In this document: piece by piece, positions 8,491-17,064 of the stretch
How the letters are laid out: each line of letters begins with the position of its first letter
Numbering within the stretch: the stretch's first letter is position 1
Assembly: GCA_027311065.1 (NCBI GenBank)
Contig: DAICZP010000084.1
Span: 1 to 35,907, forward strand
Direction of reading: 5' to 3'
Length of the DNA stretch: 35,907 nucleotides
DNA from: Thiomonas sp.
GTDB taxonomy: Bacteria; Pseudomonadota; Gammaproteobacteria; Burkholderiales; Burkholderiaceae_C
Program-made: the position numbers and the translations under genes
The notes under the pieces: generated by a model
Database searches by the model: none
What the model saw: the letters and a program-made list of their open reading frames with translations, nothing else
Told to the model about the DNA's origin: nothing

Positions 8491-8514
8491 ACTCGCCACT
8501 CAACTCTCAATCTG

Positions 8515-9378
8515 ATGTCAAACGGTCCCTCCATCACTGCGGCGATCGTCACTTTCGATCGGCCGCACACGCTCGCACGTGCGCTCGACGCGATATTGGC
8601 GCAGACCGTTCCGCCAGATGAAATCATCGTGTCTGATGATGGATGGCGCGAATCCACGGCGGCCCTGCTGCGTGACCATTATCCAATGGTCCGCCATTTA
8701 CGTGGGCCCGGACGCGGACTTTCGGCCAATCGGAATCATGCAATCCGTGAAGCCACCGGTACATGGATTTTGTTGCAGGATGATGACTTTGCATGCGACC
8801 GCCAATATGTTGAATATGCATTGGCCGCATGCCAGGCCAGCGCGAAGCCGCGTATCTGTCATGCACGTTTTGATACAGGGCAACGCGTTGTCGAGCCACA
8901 GCGCATCGGCTTTCTTGGATTCGTGACAAAACCGGCCAGCGCCGGATCGCGCTGGCCACAGGCTCTGGCCGCCCAAGCTCTTTTCGCGCCGACGGCGCTC
9001 TTGCGCCAACTTCGCTTCGACGAGGTTTTGCGGTTTTATTGCGAAGAGCAGGACTTTTCGACGCGGGCGCATCAGGCCGGCGTTGAAGCATTTCTCATCG
9101 CACAGTGTGTCAACCGCGATCTGGCGCCGGACGCGCCATCGTCTTACAAAGCACGCGAGAACGCCCAGCAGGACGTCAATCGCCTTTACTACCGCGCAAA
9201 AGCAGTGGCGGCGAACTGCAGGTGGCCCAGCGGCGGCGCAGCGCTGTTTGTTGGCATCGGCCTGGCCCACCATGCGCTGGCCATGTTGCGACGCCACGGT
9301 CCCCGCGGCCTGTTGGTGGCAGCGCAAACGGCGCGCTCGCTGCGCGCCCTCCGAAGCAAAGGACCGTTCTATGGCTGA
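8515..9378 (+). CDS. Family 2 glycosyltransferase (GT-A fold)
   Basis: A 287-aa soluble or peripherally bound glycosyltransferase, first gene of the rightward operon. The N-terminal nucleotide-binding region has SITAAIVTFDRPHTLARAL and a VSDDG segment near residue 40. The metal-binding DXD equivalent is LLQDDDFACD near 85-95, and a later EEQDFSTRAHQAG near 180-190 fits the acceptor/catalytic-base region of GT2 enzymes. It presumably adds a sugar to the undecaprenyl-linked repeat unit on the cytoplasmic side; donor and linkage cannot be read from sequence. There is no clear ribosome binding site before ATG 8515. The last 8 bases overlap the start of the next gene, so the two are probably coupled. 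Confidence 0.88.
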   Translation: MSNGPSITAAIVTFDRPHTLARALDAILAQTVPPDEIIVSDDGWRESTAALLRDHYPMVRHLRGPGRGLSANRNHAIREATGTWILLQDDDFACDRQYVEYALAACQASAKPRICHARFDTGQRVVEPQRIGFLGFVTKPASAGSRWPQALAAQALFAPTALLRQLRFDEVLRFYCEEQDFSTRAHQAGVEAFLIAQCVNRDLAPDAPSSYKARENAQQDVNRLYYRAKAVAANCRWPSGGAALFVGIGLAHHALAMLRRHGPRGLLVAAQTARSLRALRSKGPFYG

Positions 9379-10930
9379 TGCGGAGCATTCCGTGCCTGCG
9401 GCTCTGCGCATCGCCTTTGTCCTCGAGACCCCATTGGTGACTGGTGACCAGGAATCTCTGCTGCAATGGTGCGCAAGAGAGCCCGGCTTCACAGTGACGC
9501 ATGTTTTCGCATGGCGCGCCCATCCGCCGTCGGCACCGCGGGCCCTCATCGTCGAGCGCGTGCAAACACCCCTGCTTCGTCGCTACGCGCCGGGAGAAGC
9601 GCGCCGCAACGCACGACGCCCACCGGGCGACATCGTTCCGAGCCCTTTGGCAGCCGGGGACGCATTGCCGAGCGATATCGATATTCTCGTCGACCTGCGT
9701 GAACGCGGCGCGGGCACCGATCTGCCGCGTGGCCCCGGGCTTGGAACGTTGATTGTCCGACTGGGTGATCCACGCGTTGCGCGAGGTGGTCCGCCGGGCT
9801 TCTGGGAAGTGGAGTTCAGACACGCAACGACAGGTTACGCGATTGAATACCTCGCGCCTGGCGCGAGCCGCGCAAGGATGATTCTCACCGGCTCGCAGGC
9901 CACGCGATTCTTCTACCTGCTCAACCGCGCCGCCTTGCGTAAAAAGGCCGCGCATTATCTGCGTCAGGCCCTGGCACGATTGCGGGACGGGCGACTGACG
10001 ACCGCGCTCGAGCAGGTGCCAATCGCGCGTCCACGCCTCGATGATCCGTCATCGACGCGCCAGGCGCTTCACCTGTTCCGCCTTGCAGCCGTCCTCGCCC
10101 GCAAGGCACTGGGCAGGCTCACCGGCAAGCAGGCGCAGCGCTGGGAGGTCGCGTTCGCGCCGATGCACTGGCGCGAACTCGACATGACGCAGGGCGTGCG
10201 CATCGACAACCCACCCGGCCATTTCCTCGCGGACCCTTTTATCGTCGAGGTCCAAGGGCAAGTGGTCTGCTACGTCGAAGACTTCGACGACGCCAAGGGG
10301 CGCGCCTGCATCTCCGCCTACGCATTGACGTCAACCGGCGCAAGGCGCCTGGGCGAAGCCATCGTCGAACCGTTCCACATGTCGTTTCCGATGATCTTCC
10401 GGCACGGTGGCAATCTGTACATGTGTCCCGAGACCAGCGAAGCGCGGGAAATCCGTGTGTACCGCTGCCGAGGCGGAGCGCTGGACTGGGAACTCGCAGC
10501 GGTTCTGATGCGCGATGTCTCGGCAGCCGACACGCTCGTGCTCGCGCATGAAGGTCGATGGTGGCTTCTGACCAACCTCGACGCGGGTGGTGGCGACCAC
10601 TCGTCGGAACTCTGCGCGTTCTACGCCAATCACCCCTTGGCGGATACCTGGACTCCGCACGCCGCCAACCCGCTGATCCTCGATGCGGCGCATGCGCGTA
10701 ACGGCGGTTTCCTGACCGACGGGGAAGCGATATACCGCGTGGCGCAGCGCCAGGGGTTCGCCACTTACGGTGAGGGAACCTCAATTCGGCGGATCACTGC
10801 GCTTTCACCGGAAAATTTTGCAGAACAGGAAATCGCCCGTATAGATCCAGTTTTCTTTCCCCGCCAGCGCGCAACCCACCATATCCACGGCGACGCTAAC
10901 TACACCGCCTTCGATTTCATCGCGGACTGA
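9371..10930 (+). CDS. Formyltransferase-like / GINT1-like (glucosamine inositolphosphorylceramide transferase N-terminal family) fusion protein
   Basis: A 519-aa protein of two parts. Residues about 12-205 resemble a degenerate formyltransferase domain: the RGGPPGFWEVEF segment is characteristic, but the usual catalytic HHGD-type motif just before it reads RLGDP. Residues about 255-519 match the beta-propeller-like domain named after plant GINT1 (HFLADPFIVE, YVEDFDDAKGRA, HMSFPMIFRHGGNLYMCPE, then HGDANYTAFD at the end). In bacteria such proteins sit in polysaccharide clusters; the exact reaction is unknown to me, and transfer or modification of a sugar is plausible. ATG 9371 overlaps the previous stop by 8 bases. 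The frame is open further upstream, but that part is a shadow of the GT2 gene. Confidence 0.75.
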   Translation: MADAEHSVPAALRIAFVLETPLVTGDQESLLQWCAREPGFTVTHVFAWRAHPPSAPRALIVERVQTPLLRRYAPGEARRNARRPPGDIVPSPLAAGDALPSDIDILVDLRERGAGTDLPRGPGLGTLIVRLGDPRVARGGPPGFWEVEFRHATTGYAIEYLAPGASRARMILTGSQATRFFYLLNRAALRKKAAHYLRQALARLRDGRLTTALEQVPIARPRLDDPSSTRQALHLFRLAAVLARKALGRLTGKQAQRWEVAFAPMHWRELDMTQGVRIDNPPGHFLADPFIVEVQGQVVCYVEDFDDAKGRACISAYALTSTGARRLGEAIVEPFHMSFPMIFRHGGNLYMCPETSEAREIRVYRCRGGALDWELAAVLMRDVSAADTLVLAHEGRWWLLTNLDAGGGDHSSELCAFYANHPLADTWTPHAANPLILDAAHARNGGFLTDGEAIYRVAQRQGFATYGEGTSIRRITALSPENFAEQEIARIDPVFFPRQRATHHIHGDANYTAFDFIAD

Positions 10931-10939
10931 CAAGTCCGC
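10922..10939 (+). repeat. 7-bp perfect stem-loop over a gene end inside the operon
   Basis: GCGGACT pairs with AGTCCGC across a GACA loop. The stem includes the TGA stop of the preceding gene and ends 11 bases before the flippase start. No T-tract follows, so it is more likely an intercistronic mRNA structure than a terminator. The flippase gene has no obvious Shine-Dalgarno, so the structure may modulate re-initiation. Confidence 0.4.
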
Positions 10940-10950
10940 TCACGCCGTCC

Positions 10951-12231
10951 ATGGCACGCCCAACACTGCAACGGCTCCGCGCCGCATCCCGGAACGGCAG
11001 CCTGATCTCGATCGGGCAGACGCTTGTCACCAATCTACTGATCCAGGGGTTGAATCTGGCGACCGGCGTGATCACGGCGCGGTTGCTCCAGCCATCCGGC
11101 CGGGGCGAACTTGCTGCCATCATCATGTGGCCGCAATTCCTCGGCTACCTGTGCACCCTGGGGGTCCCGGTTTCGCTGGTGTATTTCATGAAAAAGCAGC
11201 CTGAACGACAGGGCTCGCACATCGGCGCCGCGGTCGTGCTCAGTGCGGTCATGAGCGTGGTCGCGATGGCAATCGGTGTTGTCGGCATCCCCTTCTGGCT
11301 CGGGCAATATCCGGAGACTGTCGTTCGGTTCGCGCAGTGGTGCATGTTGGCAACCCCACTGACGCTGATCGGAACAACCCTGCTGATCCCCCTGCAAGCG
11401 CGCGAGGCGTTCATTGCTTACAACCGGCTGCGCTACTGGTCTCCCCTGTTGGTTCTCATCGCGCTGGTCGGCCTGCTGGCCACGGGTGCACTGACGGTCC
11501 ACCGTGCTGCACTCGCTTATCTGTTGGCGCCATGGCCCATCGTGGCCGGCACACTGATCTGGGTCATGCGCCACGCGCGTCCGAATCTCGACGACGTGCG
11601 CAATGCGGGGCGCCAACTCCTCGGCTACGGACTGCGGGTCTGGGGCACGGATCTTCTCGGAACGCTGGCGACACAAATCGACCGACTGCTCGTGGTTGCC
11701 ATGCTCAGTGCCCACGACATGGGCTTGTATGTGGTTGCACAAAGCGTCAGCCGGGTTCTCGGCTTCATCTCGAGCGCCATCGTTCCGGTCCTGCTACCGA
11801 GGGCCGCCGCGCATGACGCGGCGCAAGGACTGCGTCTTGTGCGGCGTGCCGCGGTACTCGGTCTGGCCTTGATGATCATCGCCGCACTGCCCATCGTCTT
11901 GTTCGGGCGGATCGCACTGCAGTGGGTCTACGGGCCGGAGTTTGCCTCCGCGTCACTGCTTCTCGACCTGCTCGCGGCGGAAACCGTGGTGACCGGAACC
12001 GCGTGGATCCTCAGCCAGGCATTGCTGGGTGCGAACCGGCCGGGAACCCTCACCGCACTGCAAGGCGCCTCGGTCGCGATGCTGGTCCCGCTGCTGTACT
12101 GGGCCGGCAGTCACTTCGGATTGACCGGCATCGGTGCCGCGCTGCTGGGCGCTGCCTTGGTACGCCTGGCGCTGGTGGTCCTGGTGCTGGGTCGCCATAG
12201 CCCCGTCAGCGCCGTCGCGATTCCGCGATAG
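10951..12231 (+). CDS. Wzx-type polysaccharide repeat-unit flippase (MOP superfamily)
   Basis: A 426-aa polytopic membrane protein with about 12 hydrophobic segments across its whole length. The N-terminus (LISIGQTLVTNLLIQGLNLATG, then ARLLQPSGRGELAAI) matches the start of RfbX/Wzx proteins, including the pattern of helix 1, a short loop and the G-R-G-E-L turn. Wzx flips undecaprenyl-linked repeat units from the cytoplasmic to the periplasmic leaflet. It is the only flippase candidate in the window, so it presumably serves both operons. ATG 10951 is 20 bases after the previous stop and has no clear ribosome binding site. Confidence 0.88.
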   Translation: MARPTLQRLRAASRNGSLISIGQTLVTNLLIQGLNLATGVITARLLQPSGRGELAAIIMWPQFLGYLCTLGVPVSLVYFMKKQPERQGSHIGAAVVLSAVMSVVAMAIGVVGIPFWLGQYPETVVRFAQWCMLATPLTLIGTTLLIPLQAREAFIAYNRLRYWSPLLVLIALVGLLATGALTVHRAALAYLLAPWPIVAGTLIWVMRHARPNLDDVRNAGRQLLGYGLRVWGTDLLGTLATQIDRLLVVAMLSAHDMGLYVVAQSVSRVLGFISSAIVPVLLPRAAAHDAAQGLRLVRRAAVLGLALMIIAALPIVLFGRIALQWVYGPEFASASLLLDLLAAETVVTGTAWILSQALLGANRPGTLTALQGASVAMLVPLLYWAGSHFGLTGIGAALLGAALVRLALVVLVLGRHSPVSAVAIPR

Positions 12232-12279
12232 ACTGCCGTCAAGACCTCGTCGGTGCTCCTGTCTCTGCCTTCGGACTCC

Positions 12280-13263
12280 ATGGCTCACGCAACTGCTCTC
12301 GACCCTGCGCTCCCGATATCCTCGCCACCCCCGCTGCAAGCGACAGTGCTGGTTCCGAGCTACCAGCGGCCAGCCATGTTGCGGGTTTGCCTGGAGGCAC
12401 TTTGCGCCCTCGACACGCCACCCTCCCAAGTGGTGATCACATCGCGCTGCGATGACACGCCAACCCAGGAAACGGCTCGCGCGTTCATGTCCCGGCTCCC
12501 CCTGGAACTCGTGCTCGTGAGCGCTCCCGGCCTGTCGCATGCACTCAACGCGGGGCTCAATGTGGCGCGTGGGGACGTGATCGCGATCACCGACGATGAT
12601 GCGCGCCCGCACACTGACTGGCTGACACGAATCCTTGCGCACTACGCGGCGGATCCCAAGGTGGGCGGCGTCGGAGGCCGCGACCGCGTGCATGAAAACG
12701 GGCTCGCACCGCCCGAGGGCACCAGGCATCTGGTCGGCCGCGTCCAGTGGTTCGGACGCATCGTCGGCAACCATGACCTCGGTGCGGGCGAGGCGCGTGC
12801 CGTGGATATTCTCAAAGGTGTCAACATGAGTTACCGGCGCCGCGCCCTGGGTTCATTGCGCGTCGACGAGCAGCTGCGAGGAACAGGCGCGCAGGTCTCG
12901 AACGAGCTGTCCATCTGCCTGCCGCTACGCGCTTCCGGATGGACGCTGATCTATGACCCGCGGATCATTGTGGAGCATTTTCCGGCACCGCGCGCTGACA
13001 ACGATCAGCGGGGAACCTACAGCCACGAGGCCACCGCGAACGCCGCGCATAATCTTCTATGGCTGACGCAAGTGCACTTGCGCGGCTGGCGTCGTCTGGC
13101 CACGCGCATCTGGCTGACCGTTGTCGGCACGCCCGACATCCCGGGCGTGGTCAATTTCATTCGCCTCGCAGTCCGCGGCACGCCGCATTGCCGCGCGCGC
13201 TACGCAGCGTCGCGTGCAGGGCGTGCCATGGCCATCGCCTCTTTACGCCGGATGCATCGATGA
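12280..13263 (+). CDS. Family 2 glycosyltransferase
   Basis: A 327-aa GT2 enzyme. ATVLVPSYQRPAMLRVCLEAL starts the GT-A fold at about residue 20. The DXD-like motif is ITDDDARPHTDWL (about 105-118), and GTGAQVSNELSICLPLRASGW (about 205-225) provides the later acidic residue and acceptor site. The C-terminal 70 residues are basic and partly hydrophobic, suggesting peripheral membrane contact. ATG 12280 was chosen; a GTG at 12253 would add nine residues and also lacks a Shine-Dalgarno, so the start is uncertain. The stop overlaps the next gene as ATGA. The sugar donor cannot be inferred. Confidence 0.85.
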   Translation: MAHATALDPALPISSPPPLQATVLVPSYQRPAMLRVCLEALCALDTPPSQVVITSRCDDTPTQETARAFMSRLPLELVLVSAPGLSHALNAGLNVARGDVIAITDDDARPHTDWLTRILAHYAADPKVGGVGGRDRVHENGLAPPEGTRHLVGRVQWFGRIVGNHDLGAGEARAVDILKGVNMSYRRRALGSLRVDEQLRGTGAQVSNELSICLPLRASGWTLIYDPRIIVEHFPAPRADNDQRGTYSHEATANAAHNLLWLTQVHLRGWRRLATRIWLTVVGTPDIPGVVNFIRLAVRGTPHCRARYAASRAGRAMAIASLRRMHR

Positions 13264-14768
13264 GCGCATCCCCGATGTTCGACACGATTTCCGACATTCC
13301 AGCCCAGGTTCTGCGCAATGTCTGGGTGCGCGCGCTTTTGCTCGCGCTGCTGGTGGTCGGCCTTGCCTACATGATCGCCATTGGACGGATTCGTCTGGTC
13401 ATGTTTGCATTTCTGGCGAGCGCGGTGCTGTCTCTATCGGTTGCGAGTCCCCGCCGCGGGGTCATCGCACTTCTGCTCTGCTCGTGTTTCCTGGGCGAAC
13501 TACGTCGCATCATCGATATGACGGGCGACTGGACGTCGACCGATCCGCTCCTGCTGATCGTGCCGGCATTCTCCTCACTGCTGGGCATCGGTGCGATCCT
13601 GCGCGAGCGTATCGACACCCCGATTTCCCGCATGGCGCTCGCGTTGATGGCGATGATGGTGCTGGAGATTTTCAACCCTCTGCAAGGTGGCTTGTCGGTG
13701 GGATTGGGTGGCGCGTTCTTTTATCTTCCGCCCCTGATGTTTTTCTGGCTCGGGCGGCGCTACGCGACACCAGCCTTCATCGATGCCATGCTCTACCGGC
13801 TGGTGCTCCCGGTCGCGGTTTTTGCCGCACTCGTTGGCTGCGCGCAGGTTTTCATTGGTTTCTCGCCCTGGGAGCAAGCCTGGATCGACCACGTGTCGAC
13901 CACCTACGCGGCCCTGAACGTGGGCGGCATCATCCGCCCCTTCGCATTTTTCACGTCGTCCGCCGAGTACTCGGAGTTCATGGGCATCGCTGTTGCATTG
14001 GCAGCCTGCGGCGTCTGGACCGGCCACCGGCGCGCCGCCATCTGGCTGGTGTTGCTGGTTCCAGCGCTGTTTCTCGCATCTGGACGCGAATCGCTCCTGA
14101 AAGGGTTCCTCGCGGTGCTCGTGATCTGGGCCGTCAAGCGCGGCGCGTCACGCGGAACCTACCTTCGGCTGGCGATCGGTGCGGCTGTGATGTTCGGGGT
14201 CATGTCCTGGGTACTGCCCAAAATCATGCACGATAGCGGAGGCGGAACATCAAAGGCCGACCTGCTGCTGGCGCATCAGGTCGGCGGGCTGCTCAACCCG
14301 ACGGATGCCAAGCAATCAACCCTCGCCGTGCATTTGTATTTCCTGAAAAGCGGAATACTTAGCGGCTTCACAGCCCCTGCGGGGCACGGACTTGGCGCCT
14401 CAACCATCGCGGCGAAAAAATTTGGAGGTGGGGAAACGTCGACTGAAGTTGACTTTGGCGACATGTTCGTCGATCTAGGCTTCGTTGGCGGTTTCATTTT
14501 TCTGGCGTTGACTTATCAGGTCTTCAAGGCGCTCATGAAAAACTGGGCGCGTCTCGGAGATCCGGCGACGCTGCAGACGTTCGCGGTCATGCTCGCCACC
14601 ATTCTTGGCTGGCTGATTTCGGGGGAATACGCAATCGCGCCCATCGCCTGGTTTGTGATGGGTTCGATCGACGCGACGCGCGCGAGACTGTCGCACAGCG
14701 ACCCTCCCCGCGCTGACAAACATGGTCGACTCCTGCACAGGACGCTGCCGTGGGAGCGCGCAAGGTGA
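13260..14768 (+). CDS. Polymerase-like polytopic membrane protein (candidate Wzy)
   Basis: A 502-aa integral membrane protein with about 11-12 hydrophobic segments and a larger polar loop at about residues 320-400, the layout of Wzy-like polymerases. FFTSSAEYSEFMGIAVA and LFLASGRESLLKGF resemble the conserved loop parts of EPS polymerases. No single diagnostic motif is present, so the family call rests on topology and context. It lies between a GT2 and four GT4 genes. ATG 13260 forms an ATGA overlap with the previous gene; the open frame upstream of it is a shadow. With the ligase-like protein at 5301-6836 the locus has two polymerase-type candidates, one of which may join the chain to an acceptor. 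Confidence 0.75.
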   Translation: MSASPMFDTISDIPAQVLRNVWVRALLLALLVVGLAYMIAIGRIRLVMFAFLASAVLSLSVASPRRGVIALLLCSCFLGELRRIIDMTGDWTSTDPLLLIVPAFSSLLGIGAILRERIDTPISRMALALMAMMVLEIFNPLQGGLSVGLGGAFFYLPPLMFFWLGRRYATPAFIDAMLYRLVLPVAVFAALVGCAQVFIGFSPWEQAWIDHVSTTYAALNVGGIIRPFAFFTSSAEYSEFMGIAVALAACGVWTGHRRAAIWLVLLVPALFLASGRESLLKGFLAVLVIWAVKRGASRGTYLRLAIGAAVMFGVMSWVLPKIMHDSGGGTSKADLLLAHQVGGLLNPTDAKQSTLAVHLYFLKSGILSGFTAPAGHGLGASTIAAKKFGGGETSTEVDFGDMFVDLGFVGGFIFLALTYQVFKALMKNWARLGDPATLQTFAVMLATILGWLISGEYAIAPIAWFVMGSIDATRARLSHSDPPRADKHGRLLHRTLPWERAR

Positions 14769-15913
14769 GGCTCCTCATGGTGAACCATCAGGTGGTGTCG
14801 CATGGTGACGGACAGGGCCGCGTCAACTACGAGATCGTGCGTGCGGCGCGTGCCCGCGGCTGGCGCGTCGAATTGATGGTGGTGCACTGCAGCGACGATA
14901 TCGCCCGCGACCCTGGTGTGGGCGTGACGCGGATCGACGTGGCGCGCGTGCCGACGCAATTGCTGCGCGGACTGGTGATCGCCCGCCGTGCCGCGCGCTG
15001 GCTGCGCAAGACCGTGCGCCCCGGGGATCTCGTTCATCTCAACGGCGCGATCGCGCTCGCGCCGTCGGATGTGAACGCCGCCCACTTTGTCCATGGAGCC
15101 TGGCTGCGCAGCCGCTACTACCCTTACCGCTGGAGCGGGGGGCCGTACGCCATGTATCAACGCGCCTACACCACCCTGAACGCCTGGCTCGAGCGGCGAG
15201 CTTTTGCCCGTGCGCAGGTGGTCGTTGCCGTGTCGCACCGCGTTGCTGCGGAGTTGCATTCCATCGGGGTCGAGCCGGGTCGCATCCGTGTCATCCACAA
15301 CGGCGTCGATACGCATCAGTTTCATCCAGGACCAGGGGAGCGCGCGCGCTGGAATCTCCCGGCTGAGGTCCCGCTGTTCCTGTTCGCTGGAAATATCCGG
15401 ACGTCGCTCAAAAATCTCGATGGCGTGCTGCGCGCACTGGCGCGGCTGCCAGGCGTGCACCTCGCCGTGGCAGGCGCGCTCCCGGGCAGTCCCTTCCCCG
15501 CCATGGCCCATGCGCTGGGCGTTGCCGACCGGACCTATTTTCTCGGCAAGGTCGACGATATGCCGGCACTGATGCGCTCGGTGGACGCCCTCGTCTTTCC
15601 CTCCCGCACCGACACGTTCGGCCTGGCACTGCTGGAGGCCATGTCGAGTGGACTCGCCGTGATCACGGCGGCAACCGCCGGCGGCGCCGAGATTCTCGGT
15701 GGCGGCGGTATCGTCCTGCCAGACCCGGAGGATGTCGACGCACTGACCGCAGCGATGGCCCGACTCGCCAGCGACGCCGCACTTCGCACCCAGCTGAGCA
15801 TGGCGGCCCGCGACGCCGCGCTGGCCCATGGGTGGGATGCCATGACACGCGACTACCTTGGGCTTTACGAAGCGCGTATCGCGGCGACAGGTACGGCAAT
15901 GTCGACAGCATGA
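14765..15913 (+). CDS. Family 4 glycosyltransferase (GT-B fold)
   Basis: A 382-aa GT4 enzyme. The N-terminal domain begins MRLLMVNHQ and has a glycine-rich HGDGQGRVNYE loop. The donor-binding C-terminal domain starts at RIRVIHNGVDTHQF (about 180). The usual EX7E motif reads RTDTFGLALLEAM, so the first Glu is Asp, a conservative change seen here directly. I prefer GTG 14765: it gives a GTGA overlap with the previous stop and has GGAG eight bases upstream. A GTG at 14750 would overlap by 19 bases. It is part of the chain of 4-base overlaps running to 18224. Donor and linkage are unknown. Confidence 0.88.
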   Translation: MRLLMVNHQVVSHGDGQGRVNYEIVRAARARGWRVELMVVHCSDDIARDPGVGVTRIDVARVPTQLLRGLVIARRAARWLRKTVRPGDLVHLNGAIALAPSDVNAAHFVHGAWLRSRYYPYRWSGGPYAMYQRAYTTLNAWLERRAFARAQVVVAVSHRVAAELHSIGVEPGRIRVIHNGVDTHQFHPGPGERARWNLPAEVPLFLFAGNIRTSLKNLDGVLRALARLPGVHLAVAGALPGSPFPAMAHALGVADRTYFLGKVDDMPALMRSVDALVFPSRTDTFGLALLEAMSSGLAVITAATAGGAEILGGGGIVLPDPEDVDALTAAMARLASDAALRTQLSMAARDAALAHGWDAMTRDYLGLYEARIAATGTAMSTA

Positions 15914-17064
15914 GCACAATGCGTGTGCTGTCGCTGGGCAATGCATGGTTCCCTGAGAAAACGGGTGGGCTGGACCGCGTCTACATGGAACTGATGCGGG
16001 CGTTCCCCCGTGTCGGCGTGGACGCCAGAGGGTTGGTGGTAGGAACCGAGGCCGTTGCGCGCGATAGCGCGGGAAGCATCGCCAGCATGGCGCCCGCGAA
16101 TGCGTCGTTGCTTCGCCGTCTGTTGGCGGCACGACGCGCCACCTCGGACCTCTGTGAAAGCTTCCACCCTGCCGTGATGGCCGCGCATTTTGCTTTGTAT
16201 GCATTCCCGTCTCTGACACGGCTATCCCGCATGCCCTTCGTGATGCACTTTCATGGCCCTTGGTCCGCTGAAGGATCGGTCGAGGGACTGCACTCCCCGG
16301 GCGCACGGGCACAGGCGGCAATCGAACGCGCCGTTTACCGCAGAGCTGATCGCATCATCGTGCTGTCCCGCGCCTTTGGCGAGGAAATCGTTCGCCGCTA
16401 CGGGGTGGACCCTGCGCTGCTCCGGATCATCCCGGGTGGCGTGGATACCTCCGCGTATGACGGGCTGCCTTCGCGCGAGCGGGCACGCGAGATTCTCGGA
16501 TGGCCGTCGGATCGCCCAGTGATTTTCTGTGTGCGGCGGCTTCGGCGACGCATGGGGATTGAGGATCTCATCGAGGCCGTGGCGGCAATCCGGATCCACC
16601 ACCAGGACGTGCAAGTCATGATCGCCGGCCGTGGCCCCCTGCGCGCGGCGTTGCAAGGGCAGATCGACGCGCTTGGCCTCGGAGCCAACGTGCGCCTGCT
16701 CGGATTCCTGCCCGACGACCAGCTCGCACTTGCGTACCGTGCCGCCAACTTCAGCGTGGTGCCCACGGTGGCGCTCGAAGGCTTCGGCCTGATCACCCTG
16801 GAATCGCTGGCAGCTGGAACACCTGTGCTGGTGACGCCCATCGGCGGCCTTCCCGAGGCGGTCTCCGGCCTCTCGCCGGACCTGGTTCTTCCCGCCAGCG
16901 GCCCGCAGGCGATCGCGGCAGGACTGGATGCGGCGCTGCGCGGCACACTCGCGCTGCCCGATGCGCAGCAATGCCGCGAATACGTCGAGCGGCATCATCG
17001 GTGGGACAACATCGCGGCGCGGGTGCGTGAGGTCTACGCGCAGGCGCTGGAGACGCATTCGTGA
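15910..17064 (+). CDS. Family 4 glycosyltransferase
   Basis: A 384-aa GT4 enzyme. The N-terminal acceptor domain has LGNAWFPEKTGGLDRVYMEL, the glycine-rich loop typical of GT4. The donor domain opens with RIIPGGVDTSAYDGLPSR (about 180-195) and has a standard EX7E motif, EGFGLITLE, near 302-310, which contacts the nucleotide sugar. ATG 15910 overlaps the previous stop as ATGA, and the gene ends in a GTGA overlap with the next. It probably adds one sugar of the repeat unit in the cytoplasm; specificity cannot be read. Confidence 0.9.
   Translation: MSTMRVLSLGNAWFPEKTGGLDRVYMELMRAFPRVGVDARGLVVGTEAVARDSAGSIASMAPANASLLRRLLAARRATSDLCESFHPAVMAAHFALYAFPSLTRLSRMPFVMHFHGPWSAEGSVEGLHSPGARAQAAIERAVYRRADRIIVLSRAFGEEIVRRYGVDPALLRIIPGGVDTSAYDGLPSRERAREILGWPSDRPVIFCVRRLRRRMGIEDLIEAVAAIRIHHQDVQVMIAGRGPLRAALQGQIDALGLGANVRLLGFLPDDQLALAYRAANFSVVPTVALEGFGLITLESLAAGTPVLVTPIGGLPEAVSGLSPDLVLPASGPQAIAAGLDAALRGTLALPDAQQCREYVERHHRWDNIAARVREVYAQALETHS

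Larger units (their letters stand above)
8206..8514. other. Divergent intergenic control region of the EPS locus
   Basis: These 309 bases hold no convincing gene and separate the leftward machinery operon from the rightward glycosyltransferase operon. The stretch 8325-8375 is markedly AT-richer than its surroundings. The region contains a perfect TTGACA facing left, a 6-base direct repeat TTGTCA at 8369-8374 and 8379-8384 (10-bp period), an 8-bp perfect hairpin just before the leftward ribosome binding site, and a weak extended -10 facing right near the glycosyltransferase start. The sub-sites are listed separately. Confidence 0.7.

Noticed and set aside
9371-10000. Methionyl-tRNA formyltransferase
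   Set aside because: Only the fold landmark RGGPPGFWEV is kept; the catalytic residues are missing and the rest of the protein is a GINT1-like domain in a glycan operon.
14516-16321. A 601-codon open frame on the minus strand
   Set aside because: It runs antisense to the polymerase-like gene and two GT4 genes that have clear motifs and coupled starts. Its protein is rich in Arg, His and Gln with no domain pattern, as expected for a shadow frame in GC-rich DNA.
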